Source of the DNA: Phycomyces nitens
Lineage: Eukaryota > Mucoromycota > Mucoromycetes > Mucorales > Phycomycetaceae
Direction of reading: 5' to 3'
DNA length: 64,000 bases
Assembly: GCA_022702545.1 (NCBI GenBank)
Contig: JAHRBC010000003.1
Location: 1,178,001-1,242,000, forward strand
Below are positions 43,786 to 55,439 of the stretch, piece after piece. Position numbers and translations under genes: made by a program. The notes below the pieces were generated by a model, which saw only the letters and a program-made list of their open reading frames with translations, did not search any database and was not told the DNA's origin. Positions within the stretch are counted from its first letter, which is position 1. Every line of letters starts with the position of its first letter.

Positions 43786-45295
43786 ATGAGCACCAAATCC
43801 ATTCCGATTCTCTTGAATGACACTTCATTGGAATCCACTAGTATAATTCACCCGCCACCCAAACGACATGCTAAGCTTTTGAAATATCTTGGAGGACTGG
43901 CCATTCGAGTAGCCACAATGGTGGTTGTGCTGGGTGTATTGATTGGACTTGGTCTGGGTCTAATGTACACTGAAGGCTTACCGTCTTCAGAAGACTTTTC
44001 GCACTTGGTATTTGATTGGAAAGTTAATCCCAGGAGCTACCTTTTGCCGTTTAACCAGTCATTTGAATACAATGTACTTTTGGATGGCCATTCGCACTCG
44101 ACTTTTAGTGATGGAAAGATGAATATTCGGCAATTGCTGGACTGGCATATCGGTACATTATACACTCGTGTCTCTTAAAAAGAAAAAGAAAACAACGCTG
44201 ATAAATCTATTTAGCTAATGGATATAATGCAGTGATTGTCAGGTAAAAACACACGCACAATAAACAAATATATAAATCTATAATATCATTAAAAAAAATG
44301 CAAGTATTTGAAACAATTGAAACAATAAGAAATATATGATTGTAGTGATCACAATACGATTGAAGGTGGACTGGCGGCAGAAAAGCTGGCATTGGCCGAG
44401 TATAATGAGACAATTGTGGTTATTCCGGGCATGGAATACTCGTATGTTTAAATTTGACAATCTCCTAAAAATAACCAAATAACAATATAAAATCGAAAGG
44501 TGCTGCCGGATACACATGAATTTTATCGATATCAATCAGACCATTCCTGAAGGGCCTCCTGTTCCAACCGACGAGGAACTTCGCCAAGTAATTGACCAAG
44601 TGCATGGAATGGGAGGACTGGTGATTGTGAACCATATTCCATGGAGTAACACTACTGGTAAATTGATCCTCTCTCTCTATAGCCAAAGGGTTATTAACCC
44701 ATTCATTAATTTCATTTCATTAGAGGACTATTATCAGGAACCTCGGCTGCCAAATCACCCCTCAGTTGAGGACCTTATTTCATGGGGGGTCGATGGCTTT
44801 GAGATTGTCCACCAAGACGTACTCGACTATCCTACTCTGCAGGCCACCCAGACTCACAATCTTATTCAGATGACCGGCACAGATGTCCACCACCCTTCAG
44901 TTGGGGCTAATGTATGGCTGACAGTCAATGCATCTGGAATGCATCGAGCAGCCATTATGCAGGAGATACGAAATAAGCGTACCTCTTTCCTTTTGGATCC
45001 AGCAGGAACCCGCCAAAGAGCCTATTCTGACAACCAGCCAAAGTACAATCGACTGTTGCCTTTGACTGCCCTGGGTGGTTATTTTGGCATGTTCTATAGT
45101 GACTACAAGGGAATGTACAGCTTCCATGGCACATTCTGCCATGCCCATCGCCTTGATGTCCATGGAGATCTCATAGGCTGGTTTATATTCTGGGTCCTCG
45201 TGGGACTCTTGGCGTTTGAGCTTTGTCGAGGTGCCTGTCTGGCTCTGGTAAACTTGATTAACCGAAAGACCAGGTCGCACCAAGAGATCTTTTGA
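43786..45295 (+). CDS. Membrane protein with PHP-type metal-dependent hydrolase domain
   Basis: PHP domains bind two or three metal ions and hydrolyse phosphoester bonds; the substrate here is unknown. Five exons (43786-44152, 44215-44242, 44346-44441, 44500-44657, 44724-45295) give 406 aa. Residues about 40-60 form one membrane segment (VATMVVVLGVLIGLGLGLMY) and a second lies near the C-terminus (FIFWVLVGLLAFELC), so the catalytic domain sits between two anchors. Metal-binding motifs: LDGHSHSTFSDG (H102, H104, D109), VSDHNT (D133, H134), VVIPGMEYS, VNHIPWS, GFEIVHQ and TGTDVHHP. The 66-nt fourth intron has no stop and divides by three, so an unspliced form would also stay open. The removed form reads more naturally (NTTEDYYQEP). 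Confidence 0.85.
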
Positions 45296-45466
45296 AATTA
45301 ATATGAATGAATAATATGAATAATATTACCAATCCGGCCGGCTTCCGATCCTTTCCTAGTGCAACATTATGATTGTCTTTATGATTATTAATTGTTTGGA
45401 TGTATTATGAATTGTAAATGGGGGGTTTTTGGAATGTGGTGAATGATTATGTAGAATGACAATTGG

Positions 45467-46392
45467 CTATTTTAAAGTATGGGATTTGGCTGGCCGGGTT
45501 AGCCATCGAACAGGCAGTAGGCTCTGGTAGACCATCCACATTGCCGTTGCACCCGCCATCAATTGGAGGATCCGGATGATAAGTATAACCAAATCACGTG
45601 GACGGGCGCATGGAACGGAGTCAATCCGAGACCTGTGGGAAGCCAAGAAGTGTAGTGAAAGGATCTTTTGGCGGACCCAGAGCGTGCACTCGTATACCAA
45701 GTCATCGTCGTCGTCGTCACCTTCGTTCATTTCAGCACAGTAATCATCGAGCGTCTTGGCTCTTATCTTTTCTTTTAATGAATCATGGGTTGGTGGAAGA
45801 TCAGAGTGATAGAGTATCCGCCGGATCTCTGGATCAAACCGGACCTCGTTTGCGGACCGGGTAGGAAGGCTTCGAGTGCTGCTGAGGGGATTGGGGTCGT
45901 AGGGCTTCAGGGCAGACTTTAACCCATGGGTTGCCCTTCTGTGGGGAACATTATTGATCTTTGTATTATACAATGGTCCATACAACCCTAAAATCAGACA
46001 TATTCAGTAAATGTTATATGGGGTAAGGTTGCACCATTACTCACAAGTCAAGTCAGCTTCCTTCTCCCTTTAACAAACGTGGATAAATATGTATAATTCT
46101 GCCATGGCCATAAATCGCCTTACCATTGAATGGCCTTTGGGTCCAGTACAGCGTTTTTGCTGCCCAGAGAATCCGTACACCTATTGGCCATTTGACGCCA
46201 GACCGCATTCTGGTAGCGTGTTAGGCGCACATAGTCTGACTCGAGTATTTTGGTAGTTCGTCTATCGTTGGGCCGTCGAATCTTTGCCGAGAGCTCAGTC
46301 ATTTGGTGGCGCATCTCTCGGTGGCAGATAATCAATTCGCTTGGCTGCCATTCATAGGCCAGGTAATCGACTCCAATTGTACTTGGCTTCAT
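45467..46392 (-). CDS. Reg1-like protein phosphatase 1 regulator
   Basis: Exons 46392-46124, 46067-46045 and 45987-45467 give 270 aa. The pattern DYLAYEWQPSELI, NAVWRQMANR, then AIQWEKEADLTWLYGPL resembles the conserved N-terminal region of fungal Reg1 proteins (regulators of the Glc7/PP1 phosphatase in glucose repression), where DxTWLYGPL is typical. It is followed by KSALKPYDP and EVRFDPEIRRILYHSD, comparable to the ILK...V-x-F phosphatase-docking region. This match is from memory of the family and not checked. The product is much shorter than yeast Reg1. An acidic run of six Asp follows (EGDDDDDDLV), and an unexpected hydrophobic stretch near the C-terminus (VILIIRILQLMAGATAMWMV) could be a membrane anchor. 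It ends tail to tail with the PHP gene. Confidence 0.6.
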
Positions 46393-46920
46393 GTTGAAAA
46401 GATATTAAAGAAGAAAGAGCTGATAACAATCATGGCAATAATATAAATCGTCTCACATTCTTATTGACTTTTTTGTATTAAAAATAAAAAAAGGAATTTT
46501 CCCAAGCTGCCTACAAAATCCAACTAGTAGAGAAACAGCCGATCTTTTTATATATATATATTTTTATTTTTGGCTTTTTCATTATTATTATTATTAGTAT
46601 TATTATTATCATTATCATCGGAAAGCATGTGTTGGCGCATGCAACAGGCCTTTCTGATGCACAGACTGTCCTACCCATATTTTAATCTCTATCAATTCAA
46701 TTGTAGTCTTTATGGCATACTCTACTCTCCCAAAGGCACTCTAATGCAATGCAAACACTATGATCTTTTGGGCTGTCAAAAAGAGATCATCCATCTCCGA
46801 TAACGTATATACACATATACCCAGAATCTTACAATAAGCTTCAATCTCCAGGCAAATCAATCCATCTTTCTTGTCCTTCATCAATTCCTCCTCCTCCCTT
46901 TCAACCCCCCCAACTCTCTC
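46393..46920. promoter_or_regulatory. Divergent promoter region
   Basis: Shared upstream space of the minus-strand Reg1-like gene and the plus-strand Nar1 gene. It contains TA-rich sequence (TTTATATATATA at about 46546), ATT repeats near 46582-46615, and a pyrimidine-rich stretch (46860-46920) just before the Nar1 ATG, common in fungal leaders. A frame at 46570-46803 is probably not coding. Confidence 0.45.
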
Positions 46921-48771
46921 ATGGCATTCTCTTCAGCACTTGTCTTGACAGACCTTAACGATTACATTGCCCCTTCTCAGGCCTGCATCAAGCCAGTTGA
47001 GATCCAAAAGACTGCAGATCCTGGCCAACATGTGAGTCATTGTGATCCACAAGGCGGGATGACTAATCGTTTGTATCAGTCAGAGATCAAGGTTGACGAT
47101 CAAGGCAGCTATTACGAGATCACTCAGGATGGAGGGGAATCCAAACTAGAAAAGGCAGCAATTAGTCTGAATGACTGTCTGGCATGCAGGTAATCAAACA
47201 AACTCATCAATCTGTTCAATTCCTAACAACAACAACAACAACAACAATACTATTATTGTTATTGTTATTGTTGGATCTAAACAGTGGTTGTGTAACCTCG
47301 GCAGAGAGTGTGCTGATTAGCATGCAATCTCAAGAAGAGCTTTATGGAGTCATTCAGGCTAATAAGCTGGCTCTTGAGCAAAACACGCCAGAGATGCATC
47401 GTACCATTGTAGTGTCCTTGTCACCTCAGTCCCGTGCATCTCTGGCTGCTCACTACAATCTCAGTCCACTCCAAGTCCACAAAAAATTGACATATTTCTT
47501 CAAGCAACTCGGCTGTCACCATCTTGTAGATATTTCATTCGCAAGAGACTTGTCTCTAGTAGAGTCTGCTAGAGAATTTGTCGAAAGATACAAGAGTGCG
47601 ACTGCAAATGGATCAGATCCTATCCTGGCCAACGTTGCGGCTCCTGGAGCCCCTCGGCGCCGTGGCCCTGGTGTGTCAAAACAGCCAGCATCCCAGGACC
47701 TTCCAATGCTAGCATCTTCCTGTCCTGGCTGGGTATGCTATGCTGAAAAGACTCATGGAGAGGTCCTGCCTCACATCAGTGCCACAAAGTCGCCGCAACA
47801 GATGATGGGTACACTAGTCAAGGATTATCTGGCCACAAAGGTCAATTCCAGGTGAGTTGAGTTTGTGGCTTTAAAAGATGCGAATGTTACTCATGTGGGT
47901 GATGGATGTAGACCCAATATGATCTACCATGTGGCAGTTATGCCTTGCTACGACAAGAAGCTTGAAGCAAGTCGACCCGACTTTTTTCTCCAAGAATTTG
48001 ATACCCGTGAAGTAGATTGTGTCTTGACAACAGGAGAAGTACAAAAGATGTTTGGTGAACAGAATGTAGACTTTAACCAGCTTCCCGAGGCTCCTCTTGA
48101 CACAATGCAAGTAAAAGATGATTTGTGTTTGTATGTGCTCCTAACACTCTTTATAGATTTACAAAGGCGCTCTGTAACCCTTCAGAGACCCTGTATGGCA
48201 GCCCGGGTTCTTCATCGGGTGGACAGATGGAATACATTCTTGCCACTGCAGCACGGGAATTGTTTGGGATTCAGTTACCTAGCGATCCTTCAGAGTCGGA
48301 TCAAGTGGTGGTTAGGATAGGCAAGAACGCAGATGTTCGTGAATACAGCCTAGAGACCGCAGATGGACAAGTGCTGCTAAAGTTTGCTACTGCGTATGGA
48401 TTCCGTAACATTCAGAATATTGTGCGCAAGATAAAGACCAACAAGTGTCAATATCATTATGTTGAGGTCATGGCCTGTCCAGGTGGGTGTGCCAATGGAG
48501 GAGGACAGCTTTCACCACCAGAGACTGTTAATGCCAAGGATTGGGTCAATCATGTCGAGAGCATATATCGATCGGTAGAAGGAGTACTTCCTGAACAGAA
48601 TGAGGCGATTATTGACATTTACAAGTAAGTACAAGGCGGTTTGAGAATTGGGGATTGATTATTGGTTATAGCGAATGGATTGGTCCATCAGCAGAACGAC
48701 GACAGTTGCTTCGAACAAATTATCATGCTGTCACTCAGAATCTTGTCAATCCATTGGCAACCAAGTGGTAA
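46921..48771 (+). CDS. NAR1: Cytosolic Fe-S cluster assembly factor Nar1 (NARF/IOP1)
   Basis: Part of the cytosolic iron-sulfur assembly (CIA) system, passing clusters from the scaffold to the targeting complex; related to Fe-hydrogenases but lacking that activity. Six exons (46921-47031, 47080-47189, 47285-47851, 47912-48106, 48157-48624, 48672-48771) give 516 aa. The N-terminal [4Fe-4S] site is C22 with C70, C73 and C76 (CLACSGC). The H-cluster-like cysteines lie in [23 protein letters not shown] and [13 protein letters not shown]. The C-terminus ends in Trp (ATKW), the terminal aromatic expected of CIA-delivered or CIA-associated proteins. Intron 4 appears to use a GC donor (GCAAGT at 48107); the nearby GT would put a stop in frame. 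All other introns are GT-AG. Confidence 0.93.
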
Positions 48772-49048
48772 AAAAAAAAGAGGAATCTTGCCTAGAGTGA
48801 CAATGTGTGTATGTATATAAATATATATATAAATATATATATATAAGACGTCATTCTATACACATCAAAATAAAAATATATAGAATAATAAGCCTTGGCT
48901 CTGGCCAATCAAGCCAGAAAAATTCCATTTTCTTGCTCCCTTTTTTTTATTTTTATATATATATTTATTTTGTGAGTCGGTTTAATTCCTTCTTCTTCTT
49001 CTTCTTCTCTCTTTCTCTTTCTTTTTTGTACATACTCCGCAAAGTGGA

Positions 49049-50398
49049 ATGGCTGTCGACATGTCTTCAATGTCCTCACGCATCATGTAGGTTGACAGCC
49101 GTACCTTATCTATTCCCGCCTCCATTCCACTGAGCCTATATCTTTATAAAACATTTAAAAAAACTAGGCAGTTTAACTCGACTCAGGATGAGCTCGAATA
49201 CTATCGTGCACACGCCGAAAATCTTGAAAACACTCTTCAAGATACTCGGGCAGCCCTGGATGAATTCCAGGTCTCGAGTAGAGAATTAGAAGAGGAACTC
49301 GAAAAAGAACTCCAGACGACCGAAAAGGCCTATAATGACCTTAAATCAAGATGTGAATACTCCAAACGTGAGGCTGATGAATGGAAAGGCAAATTCACTC
49401 AGGCCAAACATGAACAGAGTATGACGATGATGCAGATGCAGAGAGAAATAGACATCTTGCGGGCCACAGAAGAAATGTTTCGTAAAAAGATACTTGAGCT
49501 TGAACTAGACAATGATGATCTCGAGAGAACCGAAAGGTTGTGTATATTGCTCTGTGGCTGACAGCAGACACCTAACGGTCTGTACTTAGAGCTGCGACGT
49601 CTTCATTGTCTGATCTAGAGGTCAAAATGAACAAAGCCATTGAAAGAAATGTCATTCTTGAAAATGAGATTGCTACCAAGGATAATCTGACCGAACAGGC
49701 CCAGAGATTGCGAGATGAACTGAATGGTAAGCAAATATTTGATGGAATGGCCTATGAAATAAATGGGTGATATTGAAGAAAATGTTTTTATCAGAGGTGC
49801 ATCATGAACTGGCGGTGATGCGGGACAAGTCGGCTAAGCAGAGTGATGCACTGCAGGAACTTGAAAATAAACTCGAGGATTCTGAAAAGAAGTGTGGTGA
49901 ACTTCAGCATCAACACCAACTCCACTTGGCAAGTGCTGCCCGATCAACAACCCCTGACCGTGCAAATGGACACTATTATGAACCCTATTCACGCATCACA
50001 AACCGTACCCGGATCCCCAAAACACCTAATGGAGCTCCCCTTTCGGCTGCGAGCTCCAATCCCGTCAAGATGGTTCAGGAAATGGTTGGCCGTGTTCGGG
50101 TACGTAAAAGAAGTGTCTGATTATCTATTGCTAATACTTGGTTTAGAGCTTGGAAGCCAGGCTTCAGTCCTGTCGGTCACTTGTCACTCCACTTCTCAAT
50201 CCCCCACCTTCATATAGCTCTACAATTCCCCCTTCTCATTTGATTCACCGCGACTCGGTCATGACCAGCCGACCTTCTTCACCCAGCAGCATCAGATCCC
50301 GTTCTCCACTTCAACTCGCTAATATCAAGGCACGTCGTCCATCAGAGTATATGCGTACCACGTCCATGGACACAAGTGAGGACGGGCCATCTCTTTAA
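49049..50398 (+). CDS. NudE / NDEL1-like dynein regulator
   Basis: Nuclear distribution protein that links LIS1/NudF to cytoplasmic dynein. Exons 49049-49086, 49168-49536, 49590-49726, 49795-50099 and 50147-50398 give 366 aa. After a short start (MAVDMSSMSSRIM) a long coiled coil runs from about residue 17 to 215 (ELEYYRAHAENLENTLQD, LEEELEKELQTTEKAYNDLK, ATEEMFRKKILELELDNDDLER), which matches the conserved NudE N-terminal domain. The rest is Ser/Pro-rich with basic patches, as in fungal NudE (RO11). A nearby second ATG inside exon 1 could also serve. Intron donors include GTAGGT and GTTGTG, slightly unusual but frame-consistent. Confidence 0.88.
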
Positions 50399-50604
50399 AT
50401 ACAGCCAAATACTATACATCTATTCACAGTTATATATATATATGTATGTATGTATATAATATATATATATATAAAAATAATAATAATAATAATAAATGTT
50501 TCAATTTCATATATGCATGTCACACCTTTTCATATATTTTAAATATATTCAAGAAATATATATATATAGATAATCGTTGAGCATAATCAATACGCGTTCA
50601 AGAG

Positions 50605-51505
50605 ATGCCTCCCCCACCACAACCCTCCATTACCAACGAGGCAGTCCAGTGGTATTCCTCAGTACCCCCAGTCACAAAGGCCCTCATCACTCTCTCAATC
50701 GTCCTCACAGTCGCACCTGCTCTTTCTCTCTTCAACATCTCATACCTCATCCTCTATTGGCATGGTGTCCTGAAGCTACAGGTCAGCACCTTTTGCACTC
50801 TTGCAACTCTCCAGTACTAAATATCCGTTTCTATAGCTCTGGCGTCTGATAACCGCCTTTTTTGTGAATCGCATCAACATATCGTTTGCAATGAACATCT
50901 TCTTCCTCTATCGTTATTCAAACGACCTCGAAACTCAAGTGTTCTTGGGGCGCACGGCAGACTATATTTACTTTCACTTGATTGTTGGAATTATTCAATT
51001 GGTTGCCGCATACTTTCTAGAGCTCTATGTCCTTAGTGATGGTCTTTTGTTGGCCGTAGCCTATCTGTGGTCCCAGCACAACAAGGAAACCATGATGACC
51101 TTTATGTTTGGCCTCAGATTCAAAGTATGTATCGCCTCAACTTGGCCAAAAAAAGAAAAGGTCCACATCATTCACACACAAATCTAGGCATTGTATCTAC
51201 CTTGGGTACTCGTAGCATACGATCTGTTGTCCAGTGGTGCCCTACCATGGGCATCATTGGCTGGTATTGGAGCCTGCCATATCTACTATTATCTGACCAG
51301 TCTCCCTAGCCAAGGAGGTCGAAATTATCTGGCCACACCTAGATGGCTTACCTCCATGTACCCAGCCGTCAACAGAGGAACCAGAGGATTTGCTACTGGA
51401 TCTATGGGTGGAATTCATGCACCTGCCCAGCAAAGACAGCAGCAACCACAGCAATCTTCAATTTTTGGAAACAGTTGGGGAAGAGGACAGCGGTTGGGTA
51501 CTTGA
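50605..51505 (+). CDS. Derlin (ER-associated degradation membrane protein)
   Basis: Rhomboid pseudoprotease of the endoplasmic reticulum that helps extract misfolded proteins for degradation. Exons 50605-50781, 50837-51124 and 51188-51505 give 260 aa, the usual length. The N-terminus (VQWYSSVPPVTKALITLS) and LWRLITAFFVN (the WR motif of the luminal loop) match Der1/Derlin. Several membrane segments follow: LTVAPALSLFNISYLILYW, IVGIIQLVAAYFLELYVL, and YLPWVLVAYDLLSSGALPW with the conserved GHIYYYL-type end (GACHIYYYLTSLPSQGG). The C-terminal tail is cytosolic, Gln-rich (QRQQQPQQ) and ends GWGRGQ-like. Introns are 55 and 63 nt. Confidence 0.93.
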
Positions 51506-52199
51506 GATGAATAATACTATATAAAATTATATAAATATAATTATAATTATTATTATTACTATTATTACTGGTTTTATTTGAATTTGAATATCTCTAGATA
51601 TACACCATGATTACATGCGCTCTTTTGCATTATTAAACATAAAGACAATATGTCGATCATGTATTATTTGTAAAGATTTATAAAATATTCGTTTGATAGA
51701 TATTGGTTTATTTGGTAAACTTGTTCTCTTTAAAATATATAGTTGGAATTGCACTCAGATTTGGTAAATGAGCACCACTCTGTAAAAATAAGCTTTTTAT
51801 TCAACATCCCTTTTCTACCAACTTGATCACTCATATCAACAAGAAATAGACACTGGGAAAACGGTCCTGAGGTAAAAGGATAAGAAGTAACCTGTCAACC
51901 TATGTAAAGTTGGAGTGGTTTTGTATCTTAGAAAAGTTTTTTTTAATATTCAGGTTAAAGATATACACTAGATGGACCACAAGTTACTTTCAAAGTCTGG
52001 TAAAACAGAAACGTCGTGCCCTTTAGATCGCTGCTTTATACAGGGTAAAAAAAAGTGATTTTAATCTTATAAACTCTGATATGAATAGCTTCCAAGCAAA
52101 TTTTCTTTGTATCTTTATGTACTTCAAATACAAAAGCTATACTCATAATATCCAGCTAATATGGAGCTTAGGAGTAGACCTTTGACTGATGAAAAAAAG
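51506..52199. other. AT-rich gap
   Basis: ATT microsatellite near 51540-51570, then nothing supportable. The right part may belong to the Tc1 fragment that follows. Confidence 0.35.
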
Positions 52200-52660
52200 A
52201 ATATCTATTTAGTATGAAACAGGCCTACCTTTGTATCTTTTGATATCCAGTAGCCTGTTATGCATACTCGTGCAGTACTTTATGTACAGACTTCTACTAA
52301 TTGTCTCCCACTCCTCTTTCAGAGCCTCCTCCAACTGCAACAATATTCTTGGCCGAGGTAACCTCGAGCGCACAAGGTTGTCAAGATGGCTTCAGATATT
52401 CACAATGGGTCTCAAATCTGGACTCTTTGAGGGCCACTCAAGAACATTGATCCCAAGATCTTCTTTGTATTTTTTTTCCGACATGGCTGGCTTGTGGGAA
52501 GTAGAGTTGTCTTCATGTTGCCTATATAACAAGAGGTCCAACACCTCCAGCCCAAATATAGTTCCATACCATGACCGATCTTCCATCTCCTTGGATCTTT
52601 GGTTGGAGGCAGTCAGGGTGGTACTTCTCATCTAGCTTTCTCTACACAAGAGTATTTCCT
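52200..52660 (-). mobile_element. Tc1-like transposase C-terminal fragment
   Basis: On the minus strand, 52631-52392 and its continuation read MEDRSWYGTIFGLEVLDLLLY, then INVLEWPSKSPDLRPIVNI and SHLDNLVRSRLPR, the end of a Tc1/mariner DDE domain where WPxxSPDLNPIE is expected. The glutamate/aspartate position is altered (RPIVNI) and a stop follows. N-terminal parts are missing. Confidence 0.75.
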
Positions 52661-52879
52661 CTTTATGAGTTGAATTTAAAGGTGTCATGTTTATAAGAAT
52701 AAAGAGAATAAGTAAAAACAAAATATAGAGGATGCATTAAAGATAAATTTGGAGTTTGACATCTTGGTTTAATTTATTTCCTCTTCATTATACTCTCACA
52801 AATTGAACGTTTATCTACTTTACTCTATTCATATTTTTGTTTCTTATCTTTATCACTTTCATCAGTTCCTATATTTTCA

Positions 52880-54840
52880 GTGTCTGTAAAATGCAATATT
52901 TGCAATGCTCACTTTGGCGTGAGATCTGAAAGAGACTATCATATGATTGTTGAGAATGTTTTAAAGGTGCAAGTCAATAAGTGTTGTCTTATGATTCTCT
53001 TGTTTTTATGTATTACTGATTCCTACGTGCTTACCAACATTATAAAGGGGAAATTGTATTGTAGAGAGAGTCTTGTGATGATGGCGTCGTCCTGATCACC
53101 TGATTTGGAGTTGACGACGTGGCTCAAAAGTAATCAGTTCTTCAAATACTACCACCAAACTCATCAATAAAAGACCGTCTTCTTTCCACTCAAATATTGC
53201 GTGTCAATAATACAGTGTACACCCAAGAATTCTCAGCCATATTTATACGTCAGTAACTACCTGTTAATAGCGGTTTAAAAGCTTATCGAGAGCATAATCG
53301 ATACAGTCTAAAGGATTCCCGTGTTTATGCTGTAAAAATTACTTCAAGACAGCAAAAAAAAAAGCCTGAAAGCACATTTAGCCAAGAAGCAATTATAGTG
53401 CTCATTCATTTATGATCAAAATACTGATTCCACGTCTGAATCAAGTGGAACAAGTACAACTCTTGCCCCGTCATCCATTCCATCCTCACCAACAATGAAT
53501 GATCACTTGATTTTTAATGATATCGACATATCTGCTCGATTTCGTTCTTTCAGAGAATATGTAAACTGCATACAGCAAGGTATTGTTATCACCATCAAAG
53601 AGCATGTACAGCACATACTTGCTCTCTCATATATATTATTACTTAAAGCCAGCGCGCACTCACAGCCATTTACACCAATGCATTAATTTCAACACTTGTG
53701 ACGCACTTTGACACCATATAATCCGACAACTTTGAACGTCATATCAGTCTTTTCCAACTGAAACCAAACTGCAACTTGAAGATATCTTTGCACAATTGGA
53801 TGTGGTAAGTTTGAAGAATCAGAATAGAAGAATAAATAGGTCGTTAATTTTATATTTATTATTTATCTTGTCTTCATCAATATCAAGACAGTGGCCGAGG
53901 GAATGCTTGCACGCGCCTAGCAGCATCACAAAAAAAAATCGGCCTTGATACAAAACGATGATGTACTCGATCCCATCAACAAGATCTTGCTATCCATCCG
54001 AAACATGCAAGTTCTTAGGCTGTAAAAAAATATCGCGTCTAATTATAAGTAATTAATAGGGTGGAAAAGCTGCCTCGCTACATCATTGAAGATGGACCTA
54101 AGGGAACTGAAATGATTACGCGGCACTTGGAAGCAATTCTGAGTCCTCTTTTTGAGGACTTGGATAATAATATAGCATTTCGATGGTAATTGAAACTTTT
54201 GGCTAGGATGAAAAAAGACATCATGAAAAAGGGACGATTTGATACTAAAAATTCAATCGAATAGGACATCTGTTAGTGATGACGAAAGCCAAGCCAGTAT
54301 ACGACCTGATGCGTCAATAAACATAATAAATGGAGCAATGTTGAGTGATCGCATTGGTTGTGGCAAAGTTAAAGCACAATACCAAGCACCCAATCACCGG
54401 CTTGTTGGTATTGACCTGATGCGTGTTGCTACGTTGGCCAAAAATGCTTCAGATAAACACAAGTTGAAGTGTATTTTTGCTTTTCTTGTAGTAGGTAAAG
54501 TATTTATTATGTTACATGGGTCTATAGAATTCTCATTCTAAATTATCACATAGGCAAAAATGCTACTTTTTATATCCTCGATCGCACCAAATCCGATCTT
54601 TATATCATGTGTGAAATTGCCCACATACAACTTCCATTTAGTCTTGATCAGATACCGCTTTTCATCCCCCAATTGAATAAGGTTATCAAGGTTATCTCTT
54701 GTTTTCAGAGTGCAGTTAATGGCGATAAGCACAACTATGCCCAAAATTCCATAACACTAACTGAAAACACAATGCATCAGATAATTGATACCAAAGTCTT
54801 CAAGAAACGAAAAGCGACCTTTAGTCATTATTCTTATTAA
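52880..54840 (+). pseudogene. Decayed C2H2 zinc-finger / nuclease-like gene
   Basis: The start reads VKCNICNAHFGVRSERDYHM, a C-x2-C zinc-finger half. Frames broken by stops follow. Around 54060-54840 a better-preserved part reads LEAILSPLFEDLDNNIAFRW, RPDASINIINGAMLSDRIGCGKVKA, IDLMRVATLAKNASDKHKL and LYIMCEIAHIQLPFSLDQIP. Introns can still be seen, for example one with donor at 54494 and acceptor CACATAG at 54553. D..(E/x)xK spacing suggests a PD-(D/E)XK nuclease fold with the Glu replaced (GKVK); this is inference. Similar long proteins are, as far as I recall, multicopy in Mucoromycota. Stops and frameshifts make this copy nonfunctional. Confidence 0.5.
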
Positions 54841-55439
54841 TTATTGTTTTATTCTATCCTCTTATCCACTTTATAAATATATATATGTATCCTCCTGTTT
54901 ATTATATCATTAAGAAAGTTAATTCTTATCAAGCCCTGCAGCTTTGGGAGCTACATTTTGATTAGTGAAGATGTGCAGCTTTGTAGTTTTTTTTTTGTAA
55001 TAAATTCAAGCTAAATTTTCGTTCAATACAGTGTTTGATTTAAAAAGCAATAAAAACAGATTTAGTTTACTGAAAAGTAAACTTTAGGAGTAGAACTATT
55101 ATAGAGATATTTTTATGATAATATGATATTGTATTAGTACTGGAGCTCAAAGATTTAATCAGACAATAAGACAAAGAGCAAAATATTTCTATTTGTTAAA
55201 TTCAGATACTTGCTTATGAAATGAGAATTTTATAGAGATTTTATGCTTCTTATATATGATACTACAGTGGAAAAATCAATAGATATCTATCATTTTAGTA
55301 ATATTACTATTGTTTTCCCCTACTAAGAAAACAGTAGATATAACCCTGTGTAAGGCAAGTTTAGTTATAGAACTGCTGCCTTTTTTATATAAAAAAATAG
55401 CAAATATCTACTATTTTGATAATATAACTATTATTTTTT
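54841..55439. other. AT-rich gap with a short imperfect repeat
   Basis: Two similar AT-rich stretches at about 55270-55345 and 55395-55440 (AATAGATATCTATCATTTTAG and AGCAAATATCTACTATTTTG). No gene. Confidence 0.4.
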
